Shown: positions 26,521 through 36,125, counted from the stretch's first letter. The stretch is 60,087 nt of DNA from Xanthomonas arboricola (GCF_003353015.1 NZ_QREM01000001.1:622158-682244); one strand, 5' to 3'. A program made the numbers and translations. Notes: generated from the sequence alone by a model not told the origin.

Positions 26521-27474
26521 TCAGTCTGCTGCGGGCGGCTGCGGCGCCGCCTGCGGAGACCGCGGGGAGCCGGCGTTCGCGTTGTCGGCGCCACCGCGCT
26601 GGCGCTGCCGACGGCGCGGCGGCCGGCTGCGCTGCGCGGTCTGCGGCGGCTGCGTGATCGGGATGCCCGGCACCTGCACCACGCGCAGTTCGTCGGTATC
26701 CAGCTGCAGCGCGGTGAGCTTGCCGCCCCACACCGCACCGGTATCGATGGCATGCACGCCCTGGGTGATGGTCAGCCCGAGCGCAGACCAGTGCCCGCAG
26801 ACGATCTTGAGATCGCGCTCGACCCGGCCCGGCACCTCGAACCACGGATACAGGCCCTGCGCCTGTGTGCCGGGCGTGCCCTTGTCGTCGGTGCCGATGC
26901 GCCCGCGTGGGGTGCAATAGCGCATGCGCGTGAACAGGTTGATGATCGCGCGGCTGCGGTCGTAGCCGCTCAGGCCCGGCGACCAGCCGGGCTGGTCGCC
27001 GTACATGTTGCGCAGCAGCTTGCGATAGCCGCCACCCTGCAGTTGCTGCTCGACCTCGCGTGCATGCTTCTCGGCCATCTGCGTGGTCCACTTCGGCGCA
27101 AGCCCGGCATGGATCATCATCCAGCCCAGGTCGCGGTCCACATGCGCCAGCTTCTGCATCCGCAGCCATTCCAGCAGCAGGTCGCGGTCTTCGGCCAGCA
27201 CGATGCGCAGCAGGTCCGGATTGACCTTGCGCTGCTCTTCTTCCGAACGCGCGCCGATCGCCAGCAGCGACAGGTCATGGTTGCCCAGCACCACCACGCT
27301 ATGCGCACGCAGCGAATGCACCAGGCGCAGCGTTTCCAGCGATTGGCCGCCGCGGTTGACCAGGTCTCCGCAGAACCACAAGGTGTCCTGTGCGGGGTCG
27401 AAGTTGATTTTTTCCAGCAGGCGCTGGGTGATGTCGTAGCACCCCTGCAGATCGCCAATTGCCCAGACGCTCAT
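26521..27474 (-). CDS. apaH: Bis(5'-nucleosyl)-tetraphosphatase (symmetrical)
   Basis: A 317-residue calcineurin-like phosphatase that hydrolyses Ap4A to two ADP and removes Np4 caps from RNA. Metal-binding motifs GDLQGC, GDLVNRGG and GNHD are in the first 70 residues, followed by HAGLAPKW and CGHWS. Compared with the roughly 280-residue E. coli enzyme there is an additional C-terminal tail of about 45 residues rich in Pro, Arg and Gln (QRSRPPRRRQRQRGG). It is the last gene of the lptD operon, 28 bases after apaG. Confidence 0.92.
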   Translation of the reverse strand: MSVWAIGDLQGCYDITQRLLEKINFDPAQDTLWFCGDLVNRGGQSLETLRLVHSLRAHSVVVLGNHDLSLLAIGARSEEEQRKVNPDLLRIVLAEDRDLLLEWLRMQKLAHVDRDLGWMMIHAGLAPKWTTQMAEKHAREVEQQLQGGGYRKLLRNMYGDQPGWSPGLSGYDRSRAIINLFTRMRYCTPRGRIGTDDKGTPGTQAQGLYPWFEVPGRVERDLKIVCGHWSALGLTITQGVHAIDTGAVWGGKLTALQLDTDELRVVQVPGIPITQPPQTAQRSRPPRRRQRQRGGADNANAGSPRSPQAAPQPPAAD

Positions 27475-27502
27475 CGCGTGCGCTCCATCGTTCCAGCATC
27501 CA

Positions 27503-27886
27503 TCAGTGCAGCGTCCTGGGTACGCTCAGCACGAAGGCGGCGATCGGGGCGGTGAATTCGGTGCCATCGTCGGCCACCATGTCGTAGTGACCTTGCATCT
27601 GTCCCTGCTCGGTCTCCAGCAGCACGCCGGAGGTGTAACTGAAGGCCTCGCCGGGACGCAGCCAGGGCTGCTCGCCGACCACGCCTTCGCCATCCACCCG
27701 CTCGGTGCGTCCGTTGGCGTCGGTGATCTGCCAGTGACGCGCGATCAGGCGCGCGGGCACGGCGCCCGCGTTCTGGATGCGGATGCTGTAGGCGAAGGCA
27801 TAGCGGCCTTCGTCGGGGGTCGACTGATGGGCGAGGAAGCGGGGCGACACCTCGACCTCGACCCGGTAGCGTGGATCATCGTGCAT
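27503..27886 (-). CDS. apaG: ApaG (Co2+/Mg2+ efflux-related, DUF525)
   Basis: A 127-residue single-domain beta-sandwich protein of the ApaG family. The Gly loop [17 protein letters not shown] and the core [13 protein letters not shown] match the family, and the length is normal. The biochemical role remains unclear despite the historical link to cobalt/magnesium resistance. It sits between rsmA and apaH in the conserved operon. Confidence 0.92.
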   Translation of the reverse strand: MHDDPRYRVEVEVSPRFLAHQSTPDEGRYAFAYSIRIQNAGAVPARLIARHWQITDANGRTERVDGEGVVGEQPWLRPGEAFSYTSGVLLETEQGQMQGHYDMVADDGTEFTAPIAAFVLSVPRTLH

Positions 27887-27922
27887 GCGGAAAGTCTAAA
27901 GAAAACCGTGTGGGAGCGGCGC

Positions 27923-28711
27923 TCAAGCCAGCTCGACATTGGCCAGACGGATGAAATCCGCGACCTCGAGTTGTTCGGCGCGTGCATCCGGGCGCACCTG
28001 CGCGGCCTCGAAATGGGCGGGCTCGCAGACGTTGGACAAGGCATTGCGCAGGGTCTTGCGGCGCTGGCCGAAGCCGGCGCGCACCACGTCGGCAAACCGC
28101 CGCCGATCCCTGATCAGCACCGTGGCCGGATCGCGCGGCACCAGCCGTACCACCGCCGAGTCCACCTTCGGTGGCGGCCGGAACGCACCCGGCGGCACCA
28201 CGAACAGCGCGGTCACCTCGCAGTACGCCTGCAGCATCACGCTCAACCGCCCATACACCTTGCTGCCGGGGCCGGCGGCCATGCGGTCGACCACTTCCTT
28301 CTGCAGCATGAAGTGCATGTCGGCCACCGCTGCGGCATGGTCCAGCGCATGGAACAGGATCGGCGAGGAGATGTTGTAGGGCAGGTTGCCGACCAAGCGG
28401 ATCGGCGTGCCATCGGCCAGCGCAGTGAAATCCACGCTGAGCACATCGCGATGGATGATGCTCAGCGCGCCGATCGGTGCGGCGGCGTCGGTCAGTGGTG
28501 CGATCAGGTCGCGGTCGAATTCGATCACGGTCAGTGCGCCGTGCCTGCGCAGCAGCGGAAAGGTGATCGCGCCCTGACCGGGGCCGATTTCGACCAGGTG
28601 CTGGCCGGCGCGCGGGTCCACCGCCTGCACGATGCGGTCGATGTAATACCGGTCGGCAAGAAAGTGCTGGCCAAGCGACTTCTTGGCCGGTGCGCTGAAG
28701 GAATGATTCAT
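27923..28711 (-). CDS. rsmA: 16S rRNA dimethyladenosine transferase (KsgA)
   Basis: A 262-residue methyltransferase that dimethylates two adjacent adenosines near the 3' end of 16S rRNA. N-terminal KKSLGQHFLADRYYIDRIV, the SAM motif VEIGPGQGAIT and motif IV NLPYNISSPIL are intact. It follows pdxA by 115 bases and precedes apaG by 36, as in many gammaproteobacteria. Confidence 0.94.
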   Translation of the reverse strand: MNHSFSAPAKKSLGQHFLADRYYIDRIVQAVDPRAGQHLVEIGPGQGAITFPLLRRHGALTVIEFDRDLIAPLTDAAAPIGALSIIHRDVLSVDFTALADGTPIRLVGNLPYNISSPILFHALDHAAAVADMHFMLQKEVVDRMAAGPGSKVYGRLSVMLQAYCEVTALFVVPPGAFRPPPKVDSAVVRLVPRDPATVLIRDRRRFADVVRAGFGQRRKTLRNALSNVCEPAHFEAAQVRPDARAEQLEVADFIRLANVELA

Positions 28712-28826
28712 GCGTGCAGTTTAACGTGGCAGCGCCTGCACGCGGTGCCGGTTGCGGGCCTGGTTGGCAGGACAGGTGGGCTGCGTACACGCTGCGCATC
28801 GTCCGGCGCAGGCAATGGTCCCTCGC

Positions 28827-29795
28827 TCAGCCGCGTGCCGCCAGCCGTGCGCACAGGGCGGTTGCTGCCAGCAGGCTGGACGGGTCGGCGATCCCGCGCC
28901 CGGCCAGCTCCAGTGCGGTGCCGTGATCGACCGCCACGCGCGGATAGGGCAGGCCGAGCGTGATGTTGACCGCCTGCTCGAAGCCGCTGTACTTGAGCAC
29001 CGGCAGGCCCTGGTCGTGATACATCGCCACCACCGCATCGAAACCGGTGAGTTTCTGCGGCAGGAAGGCGGTATCTGCCGGCAGCGGGCCGATCAGCTGC
29101 ATGCCGTCGCCGCGTAGCTGCTCCAGCACCGGAATGATCACGTCCAGTTCCTCGCGGCCCAGGTGCCCGTCCTCGCCGGCGTGCGGATTGAGGCCGAGCA
29201 CGGCAATGCGCGGGCGTTCCAGGCCGAAGTCGCGGCGCATCGCGGCGTCGGTGATGCGCAGGCAGCGCGCGACGGCATCGGCGGTGATCGCATCGGCCAC
29301 AGCGCGCAGCGGCAGATGGGTGGTCACCAGGGCGACGCGCACGACGGCATTGGCCAGCATCATCACCACCGGGCAGCCCGCCTGGTCGGCCAGCAGCTCG
29401 GTGGTGCCGGTGTAGGGGATGCCGCCGGCATTGATCACCGCCTTGTGCACCGGGCCGGTGACGATGCCCTGCAGCGTGCCGGACAGGCAGTCGCCGGCGG
29501 CGCCACGCAGGCCGGCGATCACCGCTTCCGCATTGGCGGGATCGGGCGTGCCGAAGCGGGTCGCCACGGCCTGGCGAACCGGATGCAGCGGCAGGTCGCC
29601 GGGCGCGCGCGCACGCTGATCCGGGTCGAGCAAGCGCACAGACAAGGACAGCGCCTTCGCGGCGCTGTACAGGGTGTCCGGATCGGCGTAGGCGATCAGG
29701 TGGGCGTCCGAGCGCGGCCGCTGGGCAAGCCGGACGCACAGTTCCGGCCCGATCCCGGCCGGCTCGCCTGGCACCAGCGCGAGCGACGGGAGCAT
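28827..29795 (-). CDS. pdxA: 4-hydroxythreonine-4-phosphate dehydrogenase
   Basis: A 322-residue enzyme of pyridoxal phosphate synthesis oxidising 4-phosphohydroxy-threonine with NAD+. Family blocks: GEPAGIGPEL, GIVTGPVHKAVINAGG, VTTHLPL, LNPHAGEDGHLG and MYHDQGL, including the metal-binding His residues. ATG 29795 lies 4 bases after the surA stop, so coupling is likely. The open frame continues upstream into surA without support. Confidence 0.93.
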   Translation of the reverse strand: MLPSLALVPGEPAGIGPELCVRLAQRPRSDAHLIAYADPDTLYSAAKALSLSVRLLDPDQRARAPGDLPLHPVRQAVATRFGTPDPANAEAVIAGLRGAAGDCLSGTLQGIVTGPVHKAVINAGGIPYTGTTELLADQAGCPVVMMLANAVVRVALVTTHLPLRAVADAITADAVARCLRITDAAMRRDFGLERPRIAVLGLNPHAGEDGHLGREELDVIIPVLEQLRGDGMQLIGPLPADTAFLPQKLTGFDAVVAMYHDQGLPVLKYSGFEQAVNITLGLPYPRVAVDHGTALELAGRGIADPSSLLAATALCARLAARG

Positions 29796-29799
29796 CGAA

Positions 29800-31191
29800 T
29801 CAGCGCGTCGGCTGTGCCGGCGGCGGGGTCGGTGCGGCAGGGTCGGCCGGCTTGGCCGGTGCGGCGGTGGCATCGCCATCGGCGCGGTCGCCGGTGCGGA
29901 AGCTCACGTACGCTTCGCCGCGCAGCTCCTGCAGGTAGCGGTTGTACTCTTCTTCCAGCTTGCGGCGGCCGATCGTTTCACGGATCTGCGCACGCTGGCT
30001 CTCGGCACTGACGTCGGTCTGGCGGCTGCCCACGCGCTGCACGATGTGCCAGCCCGCCTGGGTGCGGAACGGTTCGGACACCGCGCCGTCGGCCAGGCCT
30101 TCGACCTGCTTGCCGAAGTCCGGGCCGAATGCATCGGCCGGGAACCAGCCCAGATCGCCACCCTGTCCACGGCTGTTGGTGTCTTCGGACGACTCCTTCG
30201 CAACGGCCTGGAAGTCGGCGCCGCCGGTGATGCGCGCACGCAATGTGTCGATCTTGGCCTTGGCCTGCGCTTCGGTCTGGTTGTCGCCGATGCGCACCAG
30301 GATGTGGCGTGCGTTGTATTCAGTGACCAGCTTCTTCTCGCCGCCGGCATTGGCGTCGCGCATTTCCACCAGCTTGAGCAGCTGGAAACCGCTCGGACCA
30401 CGCAGCGGTCCGGCGACCTGGCCAGGCTGCATGTCGCGGATCAGCTGGGCGAACGCGTTGGGGATTTCGTCCAGGCTGCGCCAGCCCAGATCGCCGCCTT
30501 CCAGTGCATTGGGGCTGTCGGAATAGCGGACCGCGGCGGCCGAGAAATCCAGCTCGCCCTTGTCGATCAAGGCCTTCACGCCATCGACCTTCTTCTGGCC
30601 GGTGGCGATCTGATCGGCCGTCGCACCTTCCGGCAAACCGACCAGGATATGCGCCAGGTGATACTGGCTGCCGGTGGTGGCCTGCTGCGCCAGCGCGGTG
30701 TCCACTTCGCCTTCGCTCACGCTGATGCGGCTTTGCGCAAAGCTCTGGCGCAGGCGCTGCACGATGATCTCGTCCCGGACCGAGGCACGGAAATCGCCAT
30801 AGCCCATGCCATCGGCCGCCAGCTTCTGGCGCAGGCCATCGACGGTGGTGCCGTTCTGCTGGGCGATGCTGGCGATGGCGCGGTTGAGTTCCTCGTCGCT
30901 GACGCGGATGCCGCTGCCATCGGCGCGGCCGACCTGCAACTTGACCAGGACCAGCCGCTCGAGCACCTGGCGCTGCAGGACATCGTCCGGCGGCAGCTGG
31001 TTTTCCCGGCCGGCGTACTGCGACTTGACGTTGCGCACGGCGCGATCGAGCTCGCTCTGCAGCACCACGTCTTCGTCGACGATGGCGGCAATGCGGTCCA
31101 GCGGCTGGGATTGCTGTGCCGAGGCCAACGGCGAGAGCGTGCTGGTGATTACCAGCAGCGAGGCGAGAACAACGGAGAAAGGCTTGGTCAT
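29800..31191 (-). CDS. surA: Periplasmic chaperone / peptidyl-prolyl isomerase SurA
   Basis: A 463-residue periplasmic chaperone for outer-membrane proteins. A signal peptide ends SPLASAQQ, the N-terminal chaperone domain spans about 28-170, and two parvulin domains follow at about 175-275 and 290-390, each with its GGDLGW motif. A Pro/Ala-rich tail (about 430-463) is added. Its ATG overlaps the lptD stop (ATGA), and LptD is itself a SurA client, so the pairing is functional. Confidence 0.94.
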   Translation of the reverse strand: MTKPFSVVLASLLVITSTLSPLASAQQSQPLDRIAAIVDEDVVLQSELDRAVRNVKSQYAGRENQLPPDDVLQRQVLERLVLVKLQVGRADGSGIRVSDEELNRAIASIAQQNGTTVDGLRQKLAADGMGYGDFRASVRDEIIVQRLRQSFAQSRISVSEGEVDTALAQQATTGSQYHLAHILVGLPEGATADQIATGQKKVDGVKALIDKGELDFSAAAVRYSDSPNALEGGDLGWRSLDEIPNAFAQLIRDMQPGQVAGPLRGPSGFQLLKLVEMRDANAGGEKKLVTEYNARHILVRIGDNQTEAQAKAKIDTLRARITGGADFQAVAKESSEDTNSRGQGGDLGWFPADAFGPDFGKQVEGLADGAVSEPFRTQAGWHIVQRVGSRQTDVSAESQRAQIRETIGRRKLEEEYNRYLQELRGEAYVSFRTGDRADGDATAAPAKPADPAAPTPPPAQPTR

Positions 31192-33641
31192 GGAATCAAG
31201 TTCGGATCGTAATCGTCCGGATTAGTCGTGGTATTGCTGGGCGGGACCAGGTACAGGTCGTCGCGGTAATAGCCGAGAATAGCACGGCGCAAAGTGCGGT
31301 CCGTGTTCTGCCCGAACGAGCTCAAGCCCTTCAGCACGAACTCGAACTGGATGGAGTTGTCCATCTCGCCATCGCGGTTGCGCACGAACCGGCGCACCAG
31401 CGCGCGCACCGCCAGGCAGCAGCTGTCCCACTGCACGCCACCGATCATTTCCAGCGGTTTGCGGTCCAGCAGCGAGTAGTAGTAACGGCCGACCGCACTC
31501 CAGGTGGGGTTGATCGGGTACAGGAACGAGAAATCGGCCTGCTCGAGCTGGTCGGTGTTGTTGGTCGGATTGCGGCGGTAGCGATAGGCCAGATTGACGA
31601 TGCCGTCGTTGTTGAGCAGATAGCGCGTACGCAGGCTGGCCAGGTCTTCCTTGCGCGAGTTGGGGTTCCACTGGTAGGTGGCGCCCATCGACCAGCGATC
31701 GTTGATCATGTAGTTGGCATCGGCCACCCAGGCGGACTTGCCCTGTTCGATGGGTTGTTCGCTGCCGGCGGCCGAATTGGTGCTGTTGTTGATGGTGACC
31801 AGCGAGTCGTTGAAGTACAGGATCTGGCCGGCACTCAGCGACAGCTTCTCGCGGCCATCTTCCTGGCGCAGCCAGCGCGAGGTCACCGCCAGGGTCAGCT
31901 GGTTGGCGTCGTTCTGGCGGTCGGCGCCGGTGTAGCGCGAGTCGCGGAACAGCTGCCCGTAGCTGAAGGTGAACGGACGGGTGTCGAACACCGGCAGGTC
32001 GTCCTGGTCGCGGTACGGCACGTACAGGTAGTACAGGCGCGGTTCCAGCGTATTGAGATAGTTGGTGCCGAACACCGAGGTCTCGCGGTCGAAGTACAGG
32101 CCGGCATCCACGGATGCGATCGGCAGGCTGCGCGAGGGGGAACGGTCGCCGGTCAGCGGCGGGGTGTTGGCCAGCGTCGAATCCAGCTGGTACGTGGTGT
32201 AGCGCCATGCAACGGTCGGAGTGAAGAACCAGGCCGCACCCGACAGCGGCATCGAGATGTAGGGCTTGATGTCAAAGCGCGAACCGCTGCCGTACTCCTG
32301 GTTACGGATGTTTGTGCGGACGTACTCGTCGTCATCGTCGCGGTTGTTTGTTTCGCCTGGAGCGCTGGGGCTCGGAGGCTGGACGAAGTAGGAGTCGTCA
32401 TGGGTGAAGCGCACGGCTTCGGCGTAGACGCCCGCCTCGAAAATGCCGAACGGTTTCTCCCAGGTGAAATAGGCACGTGGCTGCCGGTTGTAGGGTAGCG
32501 ATCGCTCGTCCAGGGTGTAGTCGGTCAGCTGCCAGCGGTCGGCCATCAGGCCGGCGGTCCAGGTCTCGCCGGTACCGTAGATGCCGATGGTGCTCTGCAG
32601 GCTGGAGGCCGAGCCCATGCCGTTCAGGCGGCTGGTGAAGTCCTCCACATAGCGCGTATCGCTGACCCAGGAGATGCTGCTGCGCGCCTGCCAGTGATCA
32701 TTGATGTTGTGATAGCCGCTGTAGAAGACGCTGCCGCGGTCTTTTTTCCGCAGGTCGTCGTTGGGCAGGTAGTTGCCGGTGATCTCGCCGCGGCCGCCTT
32801 CGTACAGGTAGCGGAACTCGGTGCCGAACATGAAACCGCGCTTGCTCATGTAGCGCGGCAGCAGGGTGGCGTCGTAGTTCGGGGCCAGGTTCAGGTAGAT
32901 CGGCTGCAGGTAGTCAAAGCCGTTGCGCCCGGACAGGCCGAACTGCGGAAACAGCAGGCCGGTCTGGCGACGGTCGTCGATCGGGAACTTGAACCACGGG
33001 AAATACAGCACCGGCACCTTGCCGATCTGCAGCACGGCATTGCGGGCGGTACCGAAGCCTTCCTCGTTGTCCACGTCGATTTCCGGCGCACGCACGCGCC
33101 AGATCGGCTGCGAGGGGTCGCAGGTGGTGTAGGTCGAACGGTGCATCTGCCCGACCTGGCCCTGCAGGTCCACCGATTCGGCCGCGCCATTGCCGCGCCG
33201 GTCCACCAGCTGGTACTGGATGTTGGTGACCTTGTGGGCGTCGGTGTCCTGGTTGCCTTCGGCACGGTCGGCGACCATGCGGAAGGAGGTGTCCTGGTAG
33301 CGGACATGGCCTTCGGCGATGTAGTTGCCGGTTTCGGTGTCCATGCGCAGGCTGTCCGCACCCAGGAACTGGTCGCCGCGCTTGAGCGCCACGTTGCCCT
33401 GGTACTGCGGAGTGGTGCTGGTGCCGGACAGCTGGTCGCCTTCGATATCGGTCGGCAACTGCTGGCGGATTTCGGCGGCCTTGGCATCGGCGGCGGGGGC
33501 GCCGTCGAAGCCGGGCAACGGGTCCACGGCCGGGCACAGTCCCCAGTTCAGCGGCTTGTCGGCAGCCATGGCCGGAAGGCAGATGGCGATGCTCAAAGGC
33601 AGGGGCAGCAGGCGGAGAACTCGGCGCACGCGTGATTTCAA
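31188..33641 (-). CDS. lptD: LPS-assembly outer-membrane protein LptD
   Basis: An 817-residue outer-membrane beta-barrel that inserts lipopolysaccharide into the outer leaflet with LptE. The signal peptide ends LPAMAAD, the periplasmic N-domain (OstA-like, around 45-230) is followed by the long barrel. Cys residues in WGLCPAV and the C-terminal WDSCCLAV pair are those expected to form the inter-domain disulfides. The annotated start is TTG at 33641 with no clear ribosome site; GTG four codons later is an alternative. It is first in the operon with surA, pdxA, rsmA, apaG and apaH. Confidence 0.92.
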   Translation of the reverse strand: MKSRVRRVLRLLPLPLSIAICLPAMAADKPLNWGLCPAVDPLPGFDGAPAADAKAAEIRQQLPTDIEGDQLSGTSTTPQYQGNVALKRGDQFLGADSLRMDTETGNYIAEGHVRYQDTSFRMVADRAEGNQDTDAHKVTNIQYQLVDRRGNGAAESVDLQGQVGQMHRSTYTTCDPSQPIWRVRAPEIDVDNEEGFGTARNAVLQIGKVPVLYFPWFKFPIDDRRQTGLLFPQFGLSGRNGFDYLQPIYLNLAPNYDATLLPRYMSKRGFMFGTEFRYLYEGGRGEITGNYLPNDDLRKKDRGSVFYSGYHNINDHWQARSSISWVSDTRYVEDFTSRLNGMGSASSLQSTIGIYGTGETWTAGLMADRWQLTDYTLDERSLPYNRQPRAYFTWEKPFGIFEAGVYAEAVRFTHDDSYFVQPPSPSAPGETNNRDDDDEYVRTNIRNQEYGSGSRFDIKPYISMPLSGAAWFFTPTVAWRYTTYQLDSTLANTPPLTGDRSPSRSLPIASVDAGLYFDRETSVFGTNYLNTLEPRLYYLYVPYRDQDDLPVFDTRPFTFSYGQLFRDSRYTGADRQNDANQLTLAVTSRWLRQEDGREKLSLSAGQILYFNDSLVTINNSTNSAAGSEQPIEQGKSAWVADANYMINDRWSMGATYQWNPNSRKEDLASLRTRYLLNNDGIVNLAYRYRRNPTNNTDQLEQADFSFLYPINPTWSAVGRYYYSLLDRKPLEMIGGVQWDSCCLAVRALVRRFVRNRDGEMDNSIQFEFVLKGLSSFGQNTDRTLRRAILGYYRDDLYLVPPSNTTTNPDDYDPNLIP

Positions 33642-33755
33642 CCAATAAAATGGCGACTAGCTTGCCGTATACCCCGCATAGGGGCAATGAAGAGCTCCCT
33701 GCTCGGGAGGGCGAGGTTCATCGCGATGGGGGCGCGAGCACCGCGCCATGGGGGG

Positions 33756-34664
33756 TCAACGCAGCGCGGCCACGTGCGCCACGCTGCTTTCGCGCAAGGC
33801 CTGCAGGTCGTAGCCGCCTTCCAGCATGGACACCACCCGGCCACGGGCATGCCGCCCGGCCAGGGTGCGCAGCGCGCCGGTCAGCCAGGCGAAATCGTCG
33901 GCGTCGAGCATCAGGTCGGCCAGCGGATCGCGCAGATGCGCATCGAAGCCGGCCGAGATCAGGATCAGCTGCGGGCGGAACGCATCGATCAGCGGCAGCA
34001 TCTCGTCTTCCCACACATTGCGGAAGCGCAGCCCGTCGCTGCCCGGCTGCAGCAGCAGATTGTGGATGTTGCCGATGCCGCGCTCGTAGACGCTGCCCGA
34101 GTGCGGATAGAGCCCGGACTGGTGGGTGCTCAGATACTGCACGGTCGGGTCGCGCTCGAAGATCGCCTGCGTGCCGTTGCCGTGGTGGACGTCGAAATCC
34201 ACGATGCTGATCCGTTCCAGCCCATGCCGGTCGCGCGCATGCGCTGCCGCCACGGCGACGTTGTTGAACAGGCAGAAGCCCATCGACACTTGCCCGGTGG
34301 CGTGATGGCCCGGTGGGCGGACCGCGCAGAACGCCGTGCGGGCGACGTCCTGCATCACCGCATCCACGGCCGCGATGCCGGCACCGGCCGCGCGTAAGGC
34401 CGCCGCGCGCGAGCCGGGCGACATCACGGTGTCCACGTCCAGCCGGTGGTGGCCGTCGAAGGCGGTTTCCAGCACCGCGTCCACCTGTTCGCGCTCGTGC
34501 ACCCGGCACAGGTCGCCGAGCTTGGCCAGCGGCGCCTCGCGCCAGTCCAGGTCGGGGAAGGCATCGCGCAGCGCCTCCACCACCGCTTCCAGGCGGGCAG
34601 GACGTTCGGGATGCTCGGGGCCGGCGTCGTGACCGAGGCAGGCGGGATGGGTAAAGACCAACAT
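33756..34664 (-). CDS. Histone deacetylase-like / acetoin utilisation family hydrolase
   Basis: A 302-residue zinc-dependent amidohydrolase of the HDAC superfamily. Active-site blocks RPPGHHA (His-His dyad), DFDVHHGNGT (zinc Asp and His), GFDAHLRDPLA (zinc Asp) and EGGYD are all present. Bacterial relatives deacetylate acetylpolyamines or small amides, or proteins; the substrate here is unknown. It lies upstream of lptD and downstream of the cobalamin genes on the same strand, with gaps of 37 and 114 bases. Confidence 0.87.
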   Translation of the reverse strand: MLVFTHPACLGHDAGPEHPERPARLEAVVEALRDAFPDLDWREAPLAKLGDLCRVHEREQVDAVLETAFDGHHRLDVDTVMSPGSRAAALRAAGAGIAAVDAVMQDVARTAFCAVRPPGHHATGQVSMGFCLFNNVAVAAAHARDRHGLERISIVDFDVHHGNGTQAIFERDPTVQYLSTHQSGLYPHSGSVYERGIGNIHNLLLQPGSDGLRFRNVWEDEMLPLIDAFRPQLILISAGFDAHLRDPLADLMLDADDFAWLTGALRTLAGRHARGRVVSMLEGGYDLQALRESSVAHVAALR

Positions 34665-34701
34665 GGGGCAAATCTAGCCTGTCCGCCGTGCCATGTGCAG
34701 G

Positions 34702-35259
34702 TCAGCTGCGCCGGCGGTCGTGCCGCCACAGCACTTCCTGCTGGCCGTCGGCACGTGCCAGCACGCGGGCGAGCACGAACAGCAGGTCGGACAGGCGATT
34801 CAAATAGCCGATCGCCTCGCTGCGCACGCTCTCCCGGCGCGACAGCGCGACGGTCTCGCGCTCGGCCCGGCGCACGATGGTGCGGGCCAGGTGGCAGCGC
34901 GCAGCGGCCTCGCCGCCGGCCGGCAGGATGAACTCCTTCAGTGGGGGAAGCGTGTCGTTGAACAGGTCCAGCTGGCGCTCCAGCGCGTCGATATCGGCGC
35001 CGTCGATCGCCGCATGGCCGGGGATGCATAGCTCGCCGCCCAGATCGAACAACTGGTGCTGGACGGTGGTCAGCAGCTCGGCGATCGGTGCCGGCACGCC
35101 GGGGGCGGCCAGCAGCAGGCCGATGGCCGAATTGGCCTCGTCCACGGTGCCGTACGCGTTGACGCGCAGCGCATCCTTGCCGGTACGGCTGCCGTCGCCC
35201 AGGCCGGTGCTGCCGTCGTCGCCGGTGCGGGTATAGATCCGCGAGAGCCGGTTGCCCAT
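34702..35259 (-). CDS. PduO-type ATP:cob(I)alamin adenosyltransferase
   Basis: A 185-residue cytoplasmic enzyme making adenosylcobalamin from cob(I)alamin and ATP. The ATP-binding N-terminus YTRTGDDGSTGLGDGSR and the C-terminal helix blocks RRAERETVAL and YLNRLSDLLFVLAR are typical of the PduO/MMAB trimeric class. ATG 35259 lies one base after the stop of the predicted cobalamin transporter gene. The pair would couple uptake with activation of vitamin B12. Confidence 0.9.
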   Translation of the reverse strand: MGNRLSRIYTRTGDDGSTGLGDGSRTGKDALRVNAYGTVDEANSAIGLLLAAPGVPAPIAELLTTVQHQLFDLGGELCIPGHAAIDGADIDALERQLDLFNDTLPPLKEFILPAGGEAAARCHLARTIVRRAERETVALSRRESVRSEAIGYLNRLSDLLFVLARVLARADGQQEVLWRHDRRRS

Positions 35260-35260
35260 C

Positions 35261-35839
35261 TCAGCCGGCCTGGATCTGGCCGGGTGCGCTGCCCAGGCGC
35301 TCGGCGGCCAGCTGGACCGCTGCGGCAGCCGCCACATACAGCGCGGCACTGCGCAGATACGGCCACAGCCAGTCGGTGTAGTTCTCGAACCAGCCGGCCA
35401 CGGTCGGCGCGGCCACGCTGGCGCTGATCCAGTAGAAGCTGCCCTGGGCGATCAACTGGCACAGCGCCACCGACAGCAATAGCGCCGGCACCAGCCGGGC
35501 CAGCGCGCTCCACTGCGCGCCGTGGTACTGCCGACGCAGCCACATGCCGCCGGCCCACAGCGCGAAATACGCCGGGATCAGGCACCAGTACGCCGGCGAC
35601 ACGCAGTAGTGCTGCCAGAAGCTCAGGCCCTGGCGGGTGATCACCAGCCAGTCCACCGCCACCGCCAGCAGCATCAGCAGCGGGAAGGCCAGCCTGGTGC
35701 GCGCGGCCAGGTGAAAGCCGCCGATGAAGAACACCGCCCAGGACGCGTCCGGGACCGGCGCGAAGTGATTGATCCGCGTGGCCGCCATCAGCACGGCAAG
35801 CAGGCTCAGAATCAGGGTGTCGTGCGAGCGAGGAGTCAT
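35261..35839 (-). CDS. btuM: BtuM-like cobalamin transporter (DUF6580)
   Basis: A 192-residue membrane protein with about six hydrophobic segments. The N-terminal ATRINHFAPVPDASWAVFF resembles ECF-type S components. Cys79 in QHYCVSPAYW sits where the solitary B12 transporter BtuM of Thiobacillus denitrificans has its cobalamin-ligating Cys (Cys80). The gene directly precedes an adenosyltransferase gene with a one-base gap, which supports a role in B12 import across the inner membrane. The assignment rests on this context, length and Cys position, so it is inferred. ATG 35839 follows an AGG-poor leader. Confidence 0.6.
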   Translation of the reverse strand: MTPRSHDTLILSLLAVLMAATRINHFAPVPDASWAVFFIGGFHLAARTRLAFPLLMLLAVAVDWLVITRQGLSFWQHYCVSPAYWCLIPAYFALWAGGMWLRRQYHGAQWSALARLVPALLLSVALCQLIAQGSFYWISASVAAPTVAGWFENYTDWLWPYLRSAALYVAAAAAVQLAAERLGSAPGQIQAG

Positions 35840-36125
35840 GCGCGGAAGGGGCTGGAACACAGGCTGGCGAGTGTAGCGTGGAACCCGGCACGCCCGCGCC
35901 CCTGGCGGTCTTGCGGGGCCTGCCTTGGCGCAGCCGACGGGAGCAGCGCTGCGGTGCCTGCCCAGCGCTGCTGCAGACCGGTGGGCGTCCGGGTGCGCCC
36001 TGCGCCGGCAAGGGGCGGCAGCGGTCCTTGCGTGAGACGCCGGCCGCGCCACGCCAGCCCGGGCGCGGCAAGCTGTCCCACCCGGACGCGGCAACGGGTC
36101 ATGGGCGAAGGCTTATCATGTGGCG

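Noticed and set aside
35840-36125. Cobalamin riboswitch upstream of the btuM-like gene
   Set aside because: I looked on the minus strand for the B12 box and the GGGAA...GGTG core and found neither.
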